Source of the DNA: Dehalococcoidia bacterium
GTDB lineage: Bacteria; Chloroflexota; Dehalococcoidia; UBA2979
DNA: 6,314 nt
Assembly (NCBI GenBank): GCA_030745285.1
Contig: JASLOV010000005.1
Span: forward strand, 1-6,314
Direction: 5' to 3'
The notes beneath the pieces were generated by a model. That model had not been told where the DNA came from and made no database searches. It saw nothing but the letters and a program-made list of their open reading frames with translations. Shown in pieces: positions 1 to 6,061 of the stretch. Both the position numbers and the translations under genes were made by a program. Numbering within the stretch: the first letter of the stretch is position 1; each line of letters starts with the position of its first letter.

Positions 1-687
1 ATCTTCGACTGGGGCGGCACGCTCGCGGACTGCGCGATCGTGGAGATGGAAGACCTCTGGCGGCTGGCCGCAGAGCACCTCGCGCCCGGCAACGGCGAAC
101 CACTGACGGCGATGCTCGTCGCCGTCGAGCAGGCATTCTGGGATCGCTGCTCCACCGACCAGCGTGCGGGCACGCTCGCCGACCTGCTGGCCGAAGCCAC
201 CGCGGCGGCCGGCGTCGATGTCGCCGAGGCGGTGCTGGAGGAGGCGGCGGTGCGCTACCTCGACGCCTGGACGCCCCACATCCGCCACGACCCGGAGGCC
301 GCGCCCGCCATCGCCGCCCTGCGCGAGCGCGGCCTGCGCATCGGGCTGCTCTCGAACACCCACTGGCCGCGCGCCTTCCACGAGCGCTTCCTGGAGCGCG
401 ACGGGCTCGACGGGCTGATCGATGCCCGCCTCTACACCAGCGAGATGGAATACATGAAGCCGCACCCCTCGACCTTTCGGGCGGCGCTCGACGCGCTCGA
501 CATCGCCGACCCGGCGAGCGTCCTCTTCGTCGGCGACCGGCCCTTCGACGACATCCACGGGGCACGCCGGGCGGGCATGCGGGCCGTGCTCCGCCCCAAC
601 GCCGAGGTACCGCCTTTCGGTGTCACCCCCGACGCTCAGATCACCTCGTTGCTCGAACTCCCCGTCCTCGTCGACAGCTGGCGCTAA
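1..687 (+). CDS. HAD-superfamily hydrolase, 5'-truncated by window edge
   Basis: The reading frame is open from the first base, so the true start lies upstream; 228 residues are visible. HAD motifs appear in order: motif I FDWGGTL (residues 2-8, nucleophile D3), motif II GLLSNT (115-120, S118), motif III lysine in MKPHPSTF (K153), and motif IV FVGDRPFDDIHGARRAG (from residue 176, acidic D179, D183, D184). The stretch between motifs I and II (about 10-95) is helical and alanine-rich, as expected for a C1-type cap. These are features of cytosolic phosphatase/phosphoglycolate-phosphatase-like or haloacid dehalogenase-like enzymes acting on small phosphorylated or halogenated molecules. Oddly, the second Asp of the usual DxDGT motif is Gly (D-W-G-G-T), which removes the standard acid/base residue of HAD phosphatases. 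The substrate is not predictable. It ends with TAA, 100 nt before the rhodanese gene. Family membership is secure; the exact activity is unknown. Confidence 0.9.
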   Translation: MFDWGGTLADCAIVEMEDLWRLAAEHLAPGNGEPLTAMLVAVEQAFWDRCSTDQRAGTLADLLAEATAAAGVDVAEAVLEEAAVRYLDAWTPHIRHDPEAAPAIAALRERGLRIGLLSNTHWPRAFHERFLERDGLDGLIDARLYTSEMEYMKPHPSTFRAALDALDIADPASVLFVGDRPFDDIHGARRAGMRAVLRPNAEVPPFGVTPDAQITSLLELPVLVDSWR

Positions 688-787
688 TCGCTGGAGCCGG
701 CGCGCCCGGGGTGCGGGGGCGCCAGCGCTGGCAGGCCGCCGCGCGCGGCGCTAGGGTGACGCGAGGGACTCGAACGCGGAGGTACTG
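688..787. other. Intergenic spacer between HAD and rhodanese genes
   Basis: This is a very GC-rich spacer of 100 bases. It holds a perfect 12-base palindrome, GCCAGCGCTGGC, at 721-732, and a weak hairpin pairing GCGCCC (702-707) with GGGCGC (717-722). No T-tract follows either, so a Rho-independent terminator is not supported. A strong Shine-Dalgarno sequence, GGAGGT, lies at 778-783, four bases before the ATG at 788. No convincing -35/-10 pair was found, so whether the two genes share a transcript is undecided. Confidence 0.5.
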
Positions 788-1621
788 ATGGCGGACGCAA
801 CCGAATCGCAGCACCCGCTGCTCGTGACGACGGAGTGGCTGGCGCAGCAGGGCGACGGCGGCGGCATCGTGCTGATCGACTGCGGCGAGCTCGTCGCCTA
901 CCGGCGCGCCCACATCCCGGGCGCCGTCAGCATCTCCCATCACCCCTACCTGAAGGGCGCGGGGAACTCCAAGCTCGTGATGGAGGCGGACGAGTTCGAG
1001 ACGCTGGTGCGCAGCCTAGGCGTCTCCAACGACAGCTCCGTCGTGCTCTACGACGACAACTCATCGCTGCATGCCGCACGCGTCTGGTGGGTCTTCGAGC
1101 GATTCGGCCACACTGACGTGCGCGTCGTCGACGGTGGCTTCAACGCCTGGCTCGCAGAGGGCCGCCCGATCACCTCGGCGCCGCCTCGCCCGGAGGAGGG
1201 CACGTTCACCGCTACCATCGACGACACGCACCTCTGCACGATCGACACCCTGCGCCAGGCGGTCGACGGCGGCAGCGGACTGCAGATCTGGGACACCCGT
1301 TCCGACGGCGAGTGGGACGGCTCCAACGACCGCGGCAACAAGCGCACCGGGCGCGTCCCCGGCGCCATCCACCTGGAGTGGCTCAATCTCTTCGAGGGGC
1401 CGCCCTCGCGTCGCCTCCGACCGCTGGACGACATCCGGCAGACGCTGGTGGAGGCAGGTCTCAATCCGGAGGCGGAGACCGTCAGTTACTGACAGGGTGG
1501 AATCCGCGCGGCAGTTGCCGCGTTTGTGCTCCGCCTGCTGGGCAACGATAACGCCCGCAACTACGACGGCTCCATGGGCGAATGGGCCAACCAGGACGAC
1601 ACGCCGCTGACGCTCGACTGA
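788..1621 (+). CDS. Selenocysteine-containing tandem-domain rhodanese sulfurtransferase (in-frame TGA read as Sec at residue 235)
   Basis: The protein is 277 residues, the usual length for two-domain thiosulfate/3-mercaptopyruvate sulfurtransferases, which move sulfane sulfur from a donor to an acceptor via an active-site persulfide. The N-terminal domain (about 10-128) carries AHIPGAVSIS (41-50), VVLYDD (85-90) and VRVVDGGFNAWLAEGRP (111-127); its active-site position is the non-catalytic Asp typical of domain 1. The C-terminal domain (about 150-277) has IWDTRSDGEW (167-176) and RVPGAIHLEWLN (189-200). The codon at 1490-1492 is TGA exactly where the catalytic Cys belongs; the same frame continues with QGGIRA (236-241), FVLRLLG (246-252), NYDGSMGEWANQDDTP (258-273) and a TGA stop at 1619-1621. 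A SECIS-like stem-loop follows the first TGA. The start is supported by GGAGGT four bases upstream. The alternatives are a nonsense mutation or a base-call error turning TGC/TGT into TGA. Reading the gene as a 234-residue protein would leave it without a catalytic residue. Donor and acceptor are unknown. Confidence 0.87.
1490..1492 (+). other. Selenocysteine (UGA) codon at the rhodanese catalytic position
   Basis: This TGA lies between Y234 and Q236 and replaces the Cys of the CxxGx[RT] loop (here U-Q-G-G-I-R). It is the only in-frame stop before the natural family C-terminus. Tryptophan reassignment is excluded because Trp is TGG throughout, for example in WVFERF of the same gene, and would make no sense at a nucleophile position. 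Confidence 0.83.
1493..1537 (+). promoter_or_regulatory. Putative bacterial SECIS element (selenocysteine insertion stem-loop)
   Basis: The structure was read by eye. The lower stem pairs CAGG-UGGA (1493-1496 and 1498-1501, with G1497 bulged and one U-G wobble) with TCCGCCTG (1530-1537). The upper stem pairs CGCGGCA (1507-1513) with TGCCGCG (1516-1522) perfectly, extendable by a G1506-U1523 wobble, leaving the apical G1514-U1515, or a four-base AGUU loop if the last A-U pair opens. The apical loop starts about 20 nt after the UGA. Known bacterial SECIS elements (E. coli fdhF type) lie directly 3' of the UGA inside the coding region, with a small loop carrying a G (often GU) near its start, recognised by SelB. 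High GC raises the chance of accidental pairing, and no folding energy was computed. Confidence 0.7.
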
Positions 1622-1834
1622 CAAACGGCGAAGAGCCGGCCCAATCCAGCGTCGATTCTGGCCATCGCAGCGCCGCGCACCGCGCCACGCTGTGGCGGTG
1701 CACACACCCGACCAATGCTCTCTCTGTTGACTCGCCCCATGGTGACCCGGCGCACAGGCGTTGCGGTGATAATGGTTGGGATGCGCGCCCTGCCCCCTCG
1801 GGGCCGACGCGCGCACCGCTGACGGCGAGGCGCC
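1622..1834. other. Intergenic region upstream of glutamate dehydrogenase
   Basis: These 213 bases hold no credible gene. GATAAT at 1768-1773 is one mismatch from a consensus -10 hexamer, but no good -35 sits 16-18 bases upstream; TTGACT at 1727-1732 is 35 bases away, too far to pair with it. A leader hairpin follows at 1782-1815. The region is lower in GC around 1700-1780 than the flanking genes, consistent with a promoter zone for the dehydrogenase, but no specific promoter is firmly supported. Confidence 0.4.
1782..1815 (+). promoter_or_regulatory. Two-part hairpin in the presumed 5' leader of glutamate dehydrogenase
   Basis: The outer stem pairs TGCGCGC (1782-1788) with GCGCGCA (1809-1815), 7 bp perfect. 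After a 3/4-base internal loop, the inner stem pairs GCCCC (1792-1796) with GGGGC (1800-1804) around a CTC loop. It ends 19 bases before the ATG at 1835, close to the ribosome site. It has no T-tract. It could affect translation or transcript stability; function is inference. Confidence 0.4.
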
Positions 1835-3247
1835 ATGACAGACGACAGCACGAAATCGTCATCCACGGAGCACAAGATGTCGCTGCAGCTCGCCACTCCC
1901 ACACCACCAGCGAGCACCGAACACGGCCCGGCGCAGACGCCCCCGCCGGCCGAGCCGGAGGTGCGCGACGACGCTCCCGATCGGGAGCTCTCGCCCTCGG
2001 AGGGCGCAAAGTGGTTCTTCTTCGAGGCGACCGAGAAGCTGGGCATCAACGCCGAAGTGGTCGATCTGCTGGCGGACCCCTGGCGGGAGCTGCACGTCCA
2101 GGTCCCCCTGCACACCGAGGACGGGCACCTTGAAGTCTTCTCCGGCTACCGCGTGCAGCACAGCGGTGCGCGCGGACCGTACAAGGGCGGCATCCGCTTC
2201 CACCCCCAGGCAAACCTGGACGAGGTGCGCGCGCTGGCCGCGCTGATGACGTGGAAGACCGCCATCGTCGACATTCCGTTCGGCGGCGCCAAGGGCGGCG
2301 TGCAGGTCGACCCGCAGGCGCTGACCACCAGCGAGCTGCAGCAGGTCACGCGCGGGTACCTGGAGAACATCGCCCACCTGCTGGGCGTCTACCGCGATGT
2401 CCCCGCGCCGGACATGGGCACGAACGCCCAGACGATGGCGTGGATGATGGACGCCTACGGCAAGCATCACGGCCACTCACCCGGGATCGTCACCGGCAAG
2501 CCGATCGCCATGGGCGGGTCGTACGGCCGCAATGAGGCCACCGGCCGCGGCGTCGCCTACGTCGTGCGTGACACCCTGGACACGCTGGCCCGCGACCCGG
2601 TCAAGACCCGCGTCGCCATCCAGGGCTTCGGCAACGTCGGCTCCTTCACGGCCAAGTTCCTGCACGAGTACGGTTGCCCGGTCGTGGCCGTCTCCGACGT
2701 GCACGGGGGCATCTACGACGCGAACGGCCTGAACATCGAGGCCGTGATCGCGTACGTGCAGGAGACCGGCAGCGTCGTTGACATGCCGGGCACCGGCCCG
2801 CTTCCCCAGGGCGGTCTCCTCTCCGTCGAGTGCGACGTGCTGATCCCGGCGGCGCTGGGCGAGGCGATCAACGCCTCGAACTGGGAGACCATCCAGGCCC
2901 CGCTCATCATCGAGGGTGCGAACCACCCGGTGACACCGTACGCGGACCACCATCTCTCAAAGCAGGGTACCGTGATCGTGCCGGACATCGTCGCCAACGC
3001 CGGCGGCGTGCTCGTCTCGTACTTCGAATGGACGCAGAACATCCAGCAGCACCGCTGGTCGTTGGGCGAGGTGAACGGCGAGCTGGAACTGATGCTCTGC
3101 GGCGCGTACGACGATGTGCGAAGACGGGCGCACCTCGAGGGCGCCTCGCTCCGGACCACGGCGTTCATGACCGGCGTCGAACGCGTCGTGGAGGCCCTAG
3201 AGCTGCGCGGGTTCGTGCCCGAGAACGGCGTCTTCCACGACGACTAG
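1835..3247 (+). CDS. gdhA: Glutamate dehydrogenase (Glu/Leu/Phe/Val dehydrogenase family)
   Basis: This cytosolic enzyme interconverts glutamate and 2-oxoglutarate plus ammonia using NAD(P). Residues are counted from the ATG at 1835 (470 aa). Substrate-side motifs are GPYKGGIRFHP (114-124, K117), MTWKTAI (K141), and the family signature IPFGGAKGGVQVDP (147-160) with catalytic K153. The catalytic Asp is D193 in DVPAPDMGTN. The Rossmann domain has GFGNVGS (264-270), and VAVSDVHGGIYD follows at the end of beta-2 (D288). NAGGVLVSYFEWTQN (388-402) is typical of glutamate rather than leucine dehydrogenases. Residues 1-50 are a Ser/Thr/Pro-rich, probably disordered extension beyond the usual roughly 415-residue core. 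Two starts are possible: 1835 (GGCGAGG four bases upstream) or ATG 1877 (GGAG six bases upstream, 456 aa). Cofactor preference is not certain. It converges on the MFS gene. Confidence 0.95.
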   Translation: MTDDSTKSSSTEHKMSLQLATPTPPASTEHGPAQTPPPAEPEVRDDAPDRELSPSEGAKWFFFEATEKLGINAEVVDLLADPWRELHVQVPLHTEDGHLEVFSGYRVQHSGARGPYKGGIRFHPQANLDEVRALAALMTWKTAIVDIPFGGAKGGVQVDPQALTTSELQQVTRGYLENIAHLLGVYRDVPAPDMGTNAQTMAWMMDAYGKHHGHSPGIVTGKPIAMGGSYGRNEATGRGVAYVVRDTLDTLARDPVKTRVAIQGFGNVGSFTAKFLHEYGCPVVAVSDVHGGIYDANGLNIEAVIAYVQETGSVVDMPGTGPLPQGGLLSVECDVLIPAALGEAINASNWETIQAPLIIEGANHPVTPYADHHLSKQGTVIVPDIVANAGGVLVSYFEWTQNIQQHRWSLGEVNGELELMLCGAYDDVRRRAHLEGASLRTTAFMTGVERVVEALELRGFVPENGVFHDD

Positions 3248-3304
3248 GCACGGGCACCAGCCTGCACGGCTGCCGGCTGTCCGCCGGGTGACAGGGGCGG
3301 GGCG
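3248..3304. terminator. Possible bidirectional terminator region between convergent genes
   Basis: The 57-base gap between the stop codons of two convergent genes holds two adjacent hairpins: CAGCC (3258-3262) with GGCTG (3268-3272), and CTGTC (3277-3281) with GACAG (3290-3294). Neither is followed by a T-run on either strand, so classical intrinsic termination is not shown. The position makes a termination role plausible but unproven. Confidence 0.3.
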
Positions 3305-4558
3305 TTAGCTGCCGGCGGCCACCGTCGCGCCTCGCGCAATCATCGCCCGACGGCGCTGCTCGGCGCCGGCCGCCACCGCCAGCATCGAGACCGCCAGCGC
3401 CACGCCCACCGCGGCCAGCATGTAGAACATCGGCTCCGTGCCGGATCGGTCGGCGACCAGTCCCGCGACCGATCCCGCGAATGAACCGAGCCCGAAGGTC
3501 ATGAAGAAGCTGATGCCAAAGGCGCGACCGGCGGCCCCCTCCGGCGCATAGTCCGCAATCAAGCCGTTCAGGATCGGCTGCTGGGCAAAGTTCGTCAGCA
3601 CGAACCCGGCGGAGCAGAGGATCAGGATGACGCCACTGGCCGGCGCCATCAGCGCCAGCATCAGCGGGTTGAGCAGCACGATCGGCAGCGCGGCCCGCTC
3701 CACCGGCCAGCGGTCGCTCAGACCGCCCCCGAACAGCTGCCCGGGGATCGCCGTCAGCAGCGCCAGCGTCGCCATCGCCGCCGCCACCGCCTCCGGCGAC
3801 CAGCCGAAGATCGAGAAGCCGAGATTCTGTTCGAGGTGCGTCCCCAGGAACGTCAGCGAGCCGCGGTAGATGAACCCCATCCCCACGGCGTTGAAGAAGA
3901 TCAGCAGCAACGGGCGGGCCAGCCAGCGCCGCTGCTCAGGCGGCGACGACCGCGGCAGCCCACCACCGTTGCCCGGCGCGGCCTCGGTCGCCGAAGCGCG
4001 CGCCGCAGCGGACTCTTCCCGGGTCGGCGCGATGCGCCAGACCAGCGCCGCCACCACCAGCGCCAGCAGCACCAGCACGAGGTAGGCCGCTCGCCAGCCG
4101 AAGAAGAGGGCGATGCCGGTGCCCAGCGCGGGCGCCAGGGAAACCCCCACGTTGCCGGCGATGCCGTGGGCCGCGAAGGCCAAGCCGCGCCGCTGCCGCA
4201 CCGTCGACACCATCGCCGTGCCCGCCGGGTGGTAGAGCCCGATGGCCGCGCCAAGCAGCGCCAGCGAGACGGCGAGCACGGGCAGCGTCGGCGACGCCGC
4301 GACCAGCCCCGCAAAGACCGCGGCGGCGGCCATGCAGCCGGACATCACGGCCCTGGGTCCGAAGCGATCGCTGAGATAGCCGGACGGCAGCGCCGTCACG
4401 CCGAACGTGAGGGTGCCGACGTTCGCCACGAGGCCGAGTATCGCGAGGTCCGCCCCGAATTCGAGGCCGATCCGCAGCAGCAACGCCGCGAAGGTCAGCT
4501 CCAGGCTGTGCGTCGTGGCGTGCGCCAGCGACGCCGAGAGAATGACGCGCCGTTCCAT
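3305..4558 (-). CDS. MFS transporter, Fsr-like efflux permease
   Basis: The 417-residue inner-membrane protein has about twelve hydrophobic segments (roughly 7-31, 37-59, 71-89, 93-117, 127-152, 155-176, 214-238, 257-281, 288-305, 307-335, 345-369, 375-398). A charged, low-complexity cytoplasmic loop (178-213) separates the two six-helix halves. MFS motif A is present after helix 2 as SGYLSDRFGPRAV (59-71), with a weaker copy, GGGLSDRWP, after helix 8. GNVGVSLAPALGTG (135-148) in helix 5 resembles the antiporter motif C seen in proton-coupled exporters. GLYHPAGTAMVS (107-118) recalls the fosmidomycin-resistance (Fsr) group. The start ATG is preceded by GGAGGT four bases away. It lies 99 nt downstream of the SDR gene on the same strand. 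Substrate and direction of transport are not predictable; efflux is the better guess. Confidence 0.9.
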   Translation of the reverse strand: MERRVILSASLAHATTHSLELTFAALLLRIGLEFGADLAILGLVANVGTLTFGVTALPSGYLSDRFGPRAVMSGCMAAAAVFAGLVAASPTLPVLAVSLALLGAAIGLYHPAGTAMVSTVRQRRGLAFAAHGIAGNVGVSLAPALGTGIALFFGWRAAYLVLVLLALVVAALVWRIAPTREESAAARASATEAAPGNGGGLPRSSPPEQRRWLARPLLLIFFNAVGMGFIYRGSLTFLGTHLEQNLGFSIFGWSPEAVAAAMATLALLTAIPGQLFGGGLSDRWPVERAALPIVLLNPLMLALMAPASGVILILCSAGFVLTNFAQQPILNGLIADYAPEGAAGRAFGISFFMTFGLGSFAGSVAGLVADRSGTEPMFYMLAAVGVALAVSMLAVAAGAEQRRRAMIARGATVAAGS

Positions 4559-4657
4559 CTGGACCTCCGGCCGGCCGCCCCGGCCCCTCGCCAGGCGAGG
4601 CGTCAGGCTAGCACAGGCCGGGCGGTAGTCCCTTCCCGCGACCGGTCGCCGGTTCGC
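4559..4657 (-). promoter_or_regulatory. Leader of the MFS gene with hairpin and weak promoter candidate
   Basis: On the minus strand, TAGCCT (4610-4605) fits a TAnnnT -10 pattern, with a poor -35 candidate, GGGACT, 16 bases upstream. A compact palindrome, CCTCGCC-A-GGCGAGG (4586-4600), lies between it and the ribosome site GGAGGT (4568-4563). The palindrome lacks a U-tract and could be an operator, a leader hairpin, or a chance product of high GC. Confidence 0.28.
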
Positions 4658-5593
4658 TCAGGCGTCCGACACCCGCGCCCCCGTCGGCCGGTCCCCGCTC
4701 GGCGCTTCGAGGCCGGCGAAGATCGTGCCCGGGGCACGCTCGAAGAGCGAGTCGATGTCCCAGGGGCCGTCGGAGAAGATCTGGCGCTCCGCCGTGATCT
4801 CACTGTAGAGCGTGATCTGGTATCCGCTCGCCCCGATCACCCGTCCGGAGATGTTCGCCGCCTCATCGGAGCAGAGGTAGACGACGACCGGCGCGACGTT
4901 CTCCGGGGCGCGCTCGCCACCGGCCGCCGACTCGCTCGGGGCGTCGCCCGCGCGCGTCGCGTCGGCGCTGGTCAGCCCGCGGTCGGTCATGCGCGTCGAA
5001 GCGCCCGGCGCGATCGCGTTCGAGGTCACGCCGTAGCGCGCGAGCGCGTTGGCGCAAGACTTGGAGAAGCCGATCAGCCCGGCCTTCGCCGCCGCGTAGT
5101 TCGGTTGCCCGGCGGAGCCGTTGATGCCGGCGGTGGAACTGAAGTTGATCAGCCGTCCGCCGGCGCGCGTCTGCCGCCAGTGGATCGAGGCGAAGTGCGT
5201 CGTGTTGTACGTGCCCTTGAGGTGCACGCGGATCACGTCGTCCCACTCATCCTCGGTCATGTTGAAGATCATGCGTTCGCGCAGGATGCCCGCGACGTTG
5301 ATCAGGATGTCGAGCTTGCCGTACTCGTCGATCGCCTGCCGCACCAGCGCCTCGGCCTGCCGGTGGTCGGAGACGTCCGCGTGGTTGGACTGCGCCTCGC
5401 CGCCCGCCGCCTTGATCGTCGCCACCACGTCGTCCGCCGGAGAGCTGTCGCTCCCCTGCCCGTCGACGGAACCGCCGAAGTCGTTGACGACGACGGAGGC
5501 CCCCTCCGCCGCCAGCGCGATCGCGATGCCGCGACCGATTCCCCGACCGGAGCCGGTGACGATCGCTGTCTTCCCTTCAAGATGGTTACCCAT
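4658..5593 (-). CDS. Short-chain dehydrogenase/reductase, MFE-2/HSD17B4-like
   Basis: A 311-residue classical SDR, cytosolic and NAD(P)-dependent, oxidising a hydroxyl or reducing a ketone. The cofactor motif is TGSGRGIG (13-20); Asp38 at the end of beta-2 (VVVND) favours NAD over NADP. NVAG is at 99-102. The catalytic triad is S153, Y166 and K170 in INFSSTAGINGS and PNYAAAKAG. The insert NDFGGSVDGQGSDSSPAD (37-54) is characteristic of the 3-hydroxyacyl-CoA dehydrogenase part of multifunctional enzyme 2 and its bacterial relatives, suggesting an acyl-CoA or steroid-side-chain substrate. A C-terminal extension of about 50 residues follows the usual SDR end (about 260). ATG 5593 is preferred over the GTG at 5596, because AAGGGGG sits six bases before the ATG but only three before the GTG. 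It follows the VOC gene by 67 nt. SDR assignment is certain; the substrate is inference. Confidence 0.93.
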   Translation of the reverse strand: MGNHLEGKTAIVTGSGRGIGRGIAIALAAEGASVVVNDFGGSVDGQGSDSSPADDVVATIKAAGGEAQSNHADVSDHRQAEALVRQAIDEYGKLDILINVAGILRERMIFNMTEDEWDDVIRVHLKGTYNTTHFASIHWRQTRAGGRLINFSSTAGINGSAGQPNYAAAKAGLIGFSKSCANALARYGVTSNAIAPGASTRMTDRGLTSADATRAGDAPSESAAGGERAPENVAPVVVYLCSDEAANISGRVIGASGYQITLYSEITAERQIFSDGPWDIDSLFERAPGTIFAGLEAPSGDRPTGARVSDA

Positions 5594-5660
5594 CACGTTC
5601 CCCCTTCATGCACCCGCCGCTGACGGGCAGCCTTTCGTTCCCATGTGCGATCCCCGGCCG
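5594..5660 (-). other. Short spacer between VOC and SDR genes
   Basis: The spacer contains the ribosome site AAGGGGG (5606-5600 on the minus strand), which decides the downstream SDR start. There is a minor 4-bp stem, CCCG/CGGG. No promoter or terminator is evident, so cotranscription of the two genes is likely. Confidence 0.4.
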
Positions 5661-6047
5661 CTACGAACCCCTGTCGATGATGTAGATCATGTTCCCGTCG
5701 GGATCATGGAAGCCCCGGTAACGGAACCCGCCGGCCTCGCCCACCGAGTCGTGCACGAAGGCCACGTCTCGCGCCTCCAGTTCGCGTTGCGCTCCCTCGT
5801 AGTCGTCGACCTCGAACGCCAGGTGGTCGATGCCGGGAGGGTTGCTGTTCATGTCCGCGTCGCGGCCCGGGGATCCCGAGGCCTCCGTGGTGAAGACGTA
5901 GAGCGCGACGTCGCCGAGGGCCGCCGAGAACCCGCCCGCGCCCTCCGACAACGGCCCGGACTCCATGCCGAGCACTCTCGTGTAGAAGTCGTGCGCCCGC
6001 GCCAGGTCGGTGACGGCGACGCCGACGTTGTCGAGTCGCTTCAGCAT
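5661..6047 (-). CDS. VOC-superfamily (glyoxalase/bleomycin-resistance fold) protein
   Basis: The 128-residue protein has the paired beta-alpha-beta-beta-beta modules of the vicinal oxygen chelate fold. Module 1 starts with LDNVGVAVTDLARAHDFY (5-22) followed by VLGM; module 2 starts with IDHLAFEVDDYEGAQREL (73-90) and ends with FHDPDGNMIYIID (113-125). The superfamily includes glyoxalase I, methylmalonyl-CoA epimerase, dioxygenases and drug-binding proteins. Aligned by eye with E. coli glyoxalase I, the four metal ligands are Asn7, Tyr50, His75 and Tyr122 instead of His, Glu, His and Glu, so a conventional metal site looks lost. The start at 6047 is chosen because AGGAGG lies seven bases upstream; longer readings of the frame run into the upstream SDR gene. 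It sits between two SDR genes, suggesting a role in the same pathway; the reaction is unknown. Confidence 0.9.
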   Translation of the reverse strand: MLKRLDNVGVAVTDLARAHDFYTRVLGMESGPLSEGAGGFSAALGDVALYVFTTEASGSPGRDADMNSNPPGIDHLAFEVDDYEGAQRELEARDVAFVHDSVGEAGGFRYRGFHDPDGNMIYIIDRGS

Positions 6048-6061
6048 CGGTCCGCCTCCTA
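6048..6061 (-). promoter_or_regulatory. Ribosome binding site overlapping the upstream stop codon
   Basis: On the minus strand, AGGAGG (6060-6055) overlaps the TAG stop (6061-6059) of the upstream SDR, and the VOC ATG follows after seven bases. This layout implies cotranscription and probable translational coupling of the two genes. Confidence 0.75.

Noticed and set aside
721..732. Palindrome after the HAD gene as an intrinsic terminator
   Set aside because: There is no T-tract on either side and the stem is short; chance palindromes are common at this GC content.
788..1492. A 234-residue rhodanese ending at the first TGA
   Set aside because: It would end one residue before the catalytic position and lose the final conserved motifs, which continue in the same frame; Sec readthrough explains the data better.
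1490..1500. A frameshift or a reassigned Trp codon at the TGA
   Set aside because: The downstream motifs are in the same frame, so no shift is needed. Trp is encoded by TGG throughout and would not serve as the sulfurtransferase nucleophile.
1727..1773. TTGACT and GATAAT as a sigma-70 promoter pair
   Set aside because: The spacer is 35 bases, about twice the workable distance.
1061..1816. Minus-strand open frame crossing the rhodanese 3' half and spacer
   Set aside because: It overlaps the motif-bearing rhodanese frame, has no ribosome site I could support, and has a low-complexity Arg/Ala/Gly composition.
3836..5623. Long plus-strand open frame of 595 codons
   Set aside because: It is antisense to the MFS and SDR genes, has an Arg/Gly/Pro-heavy composition typical of GC-rich shadow frames, and shows no recognisable motif.
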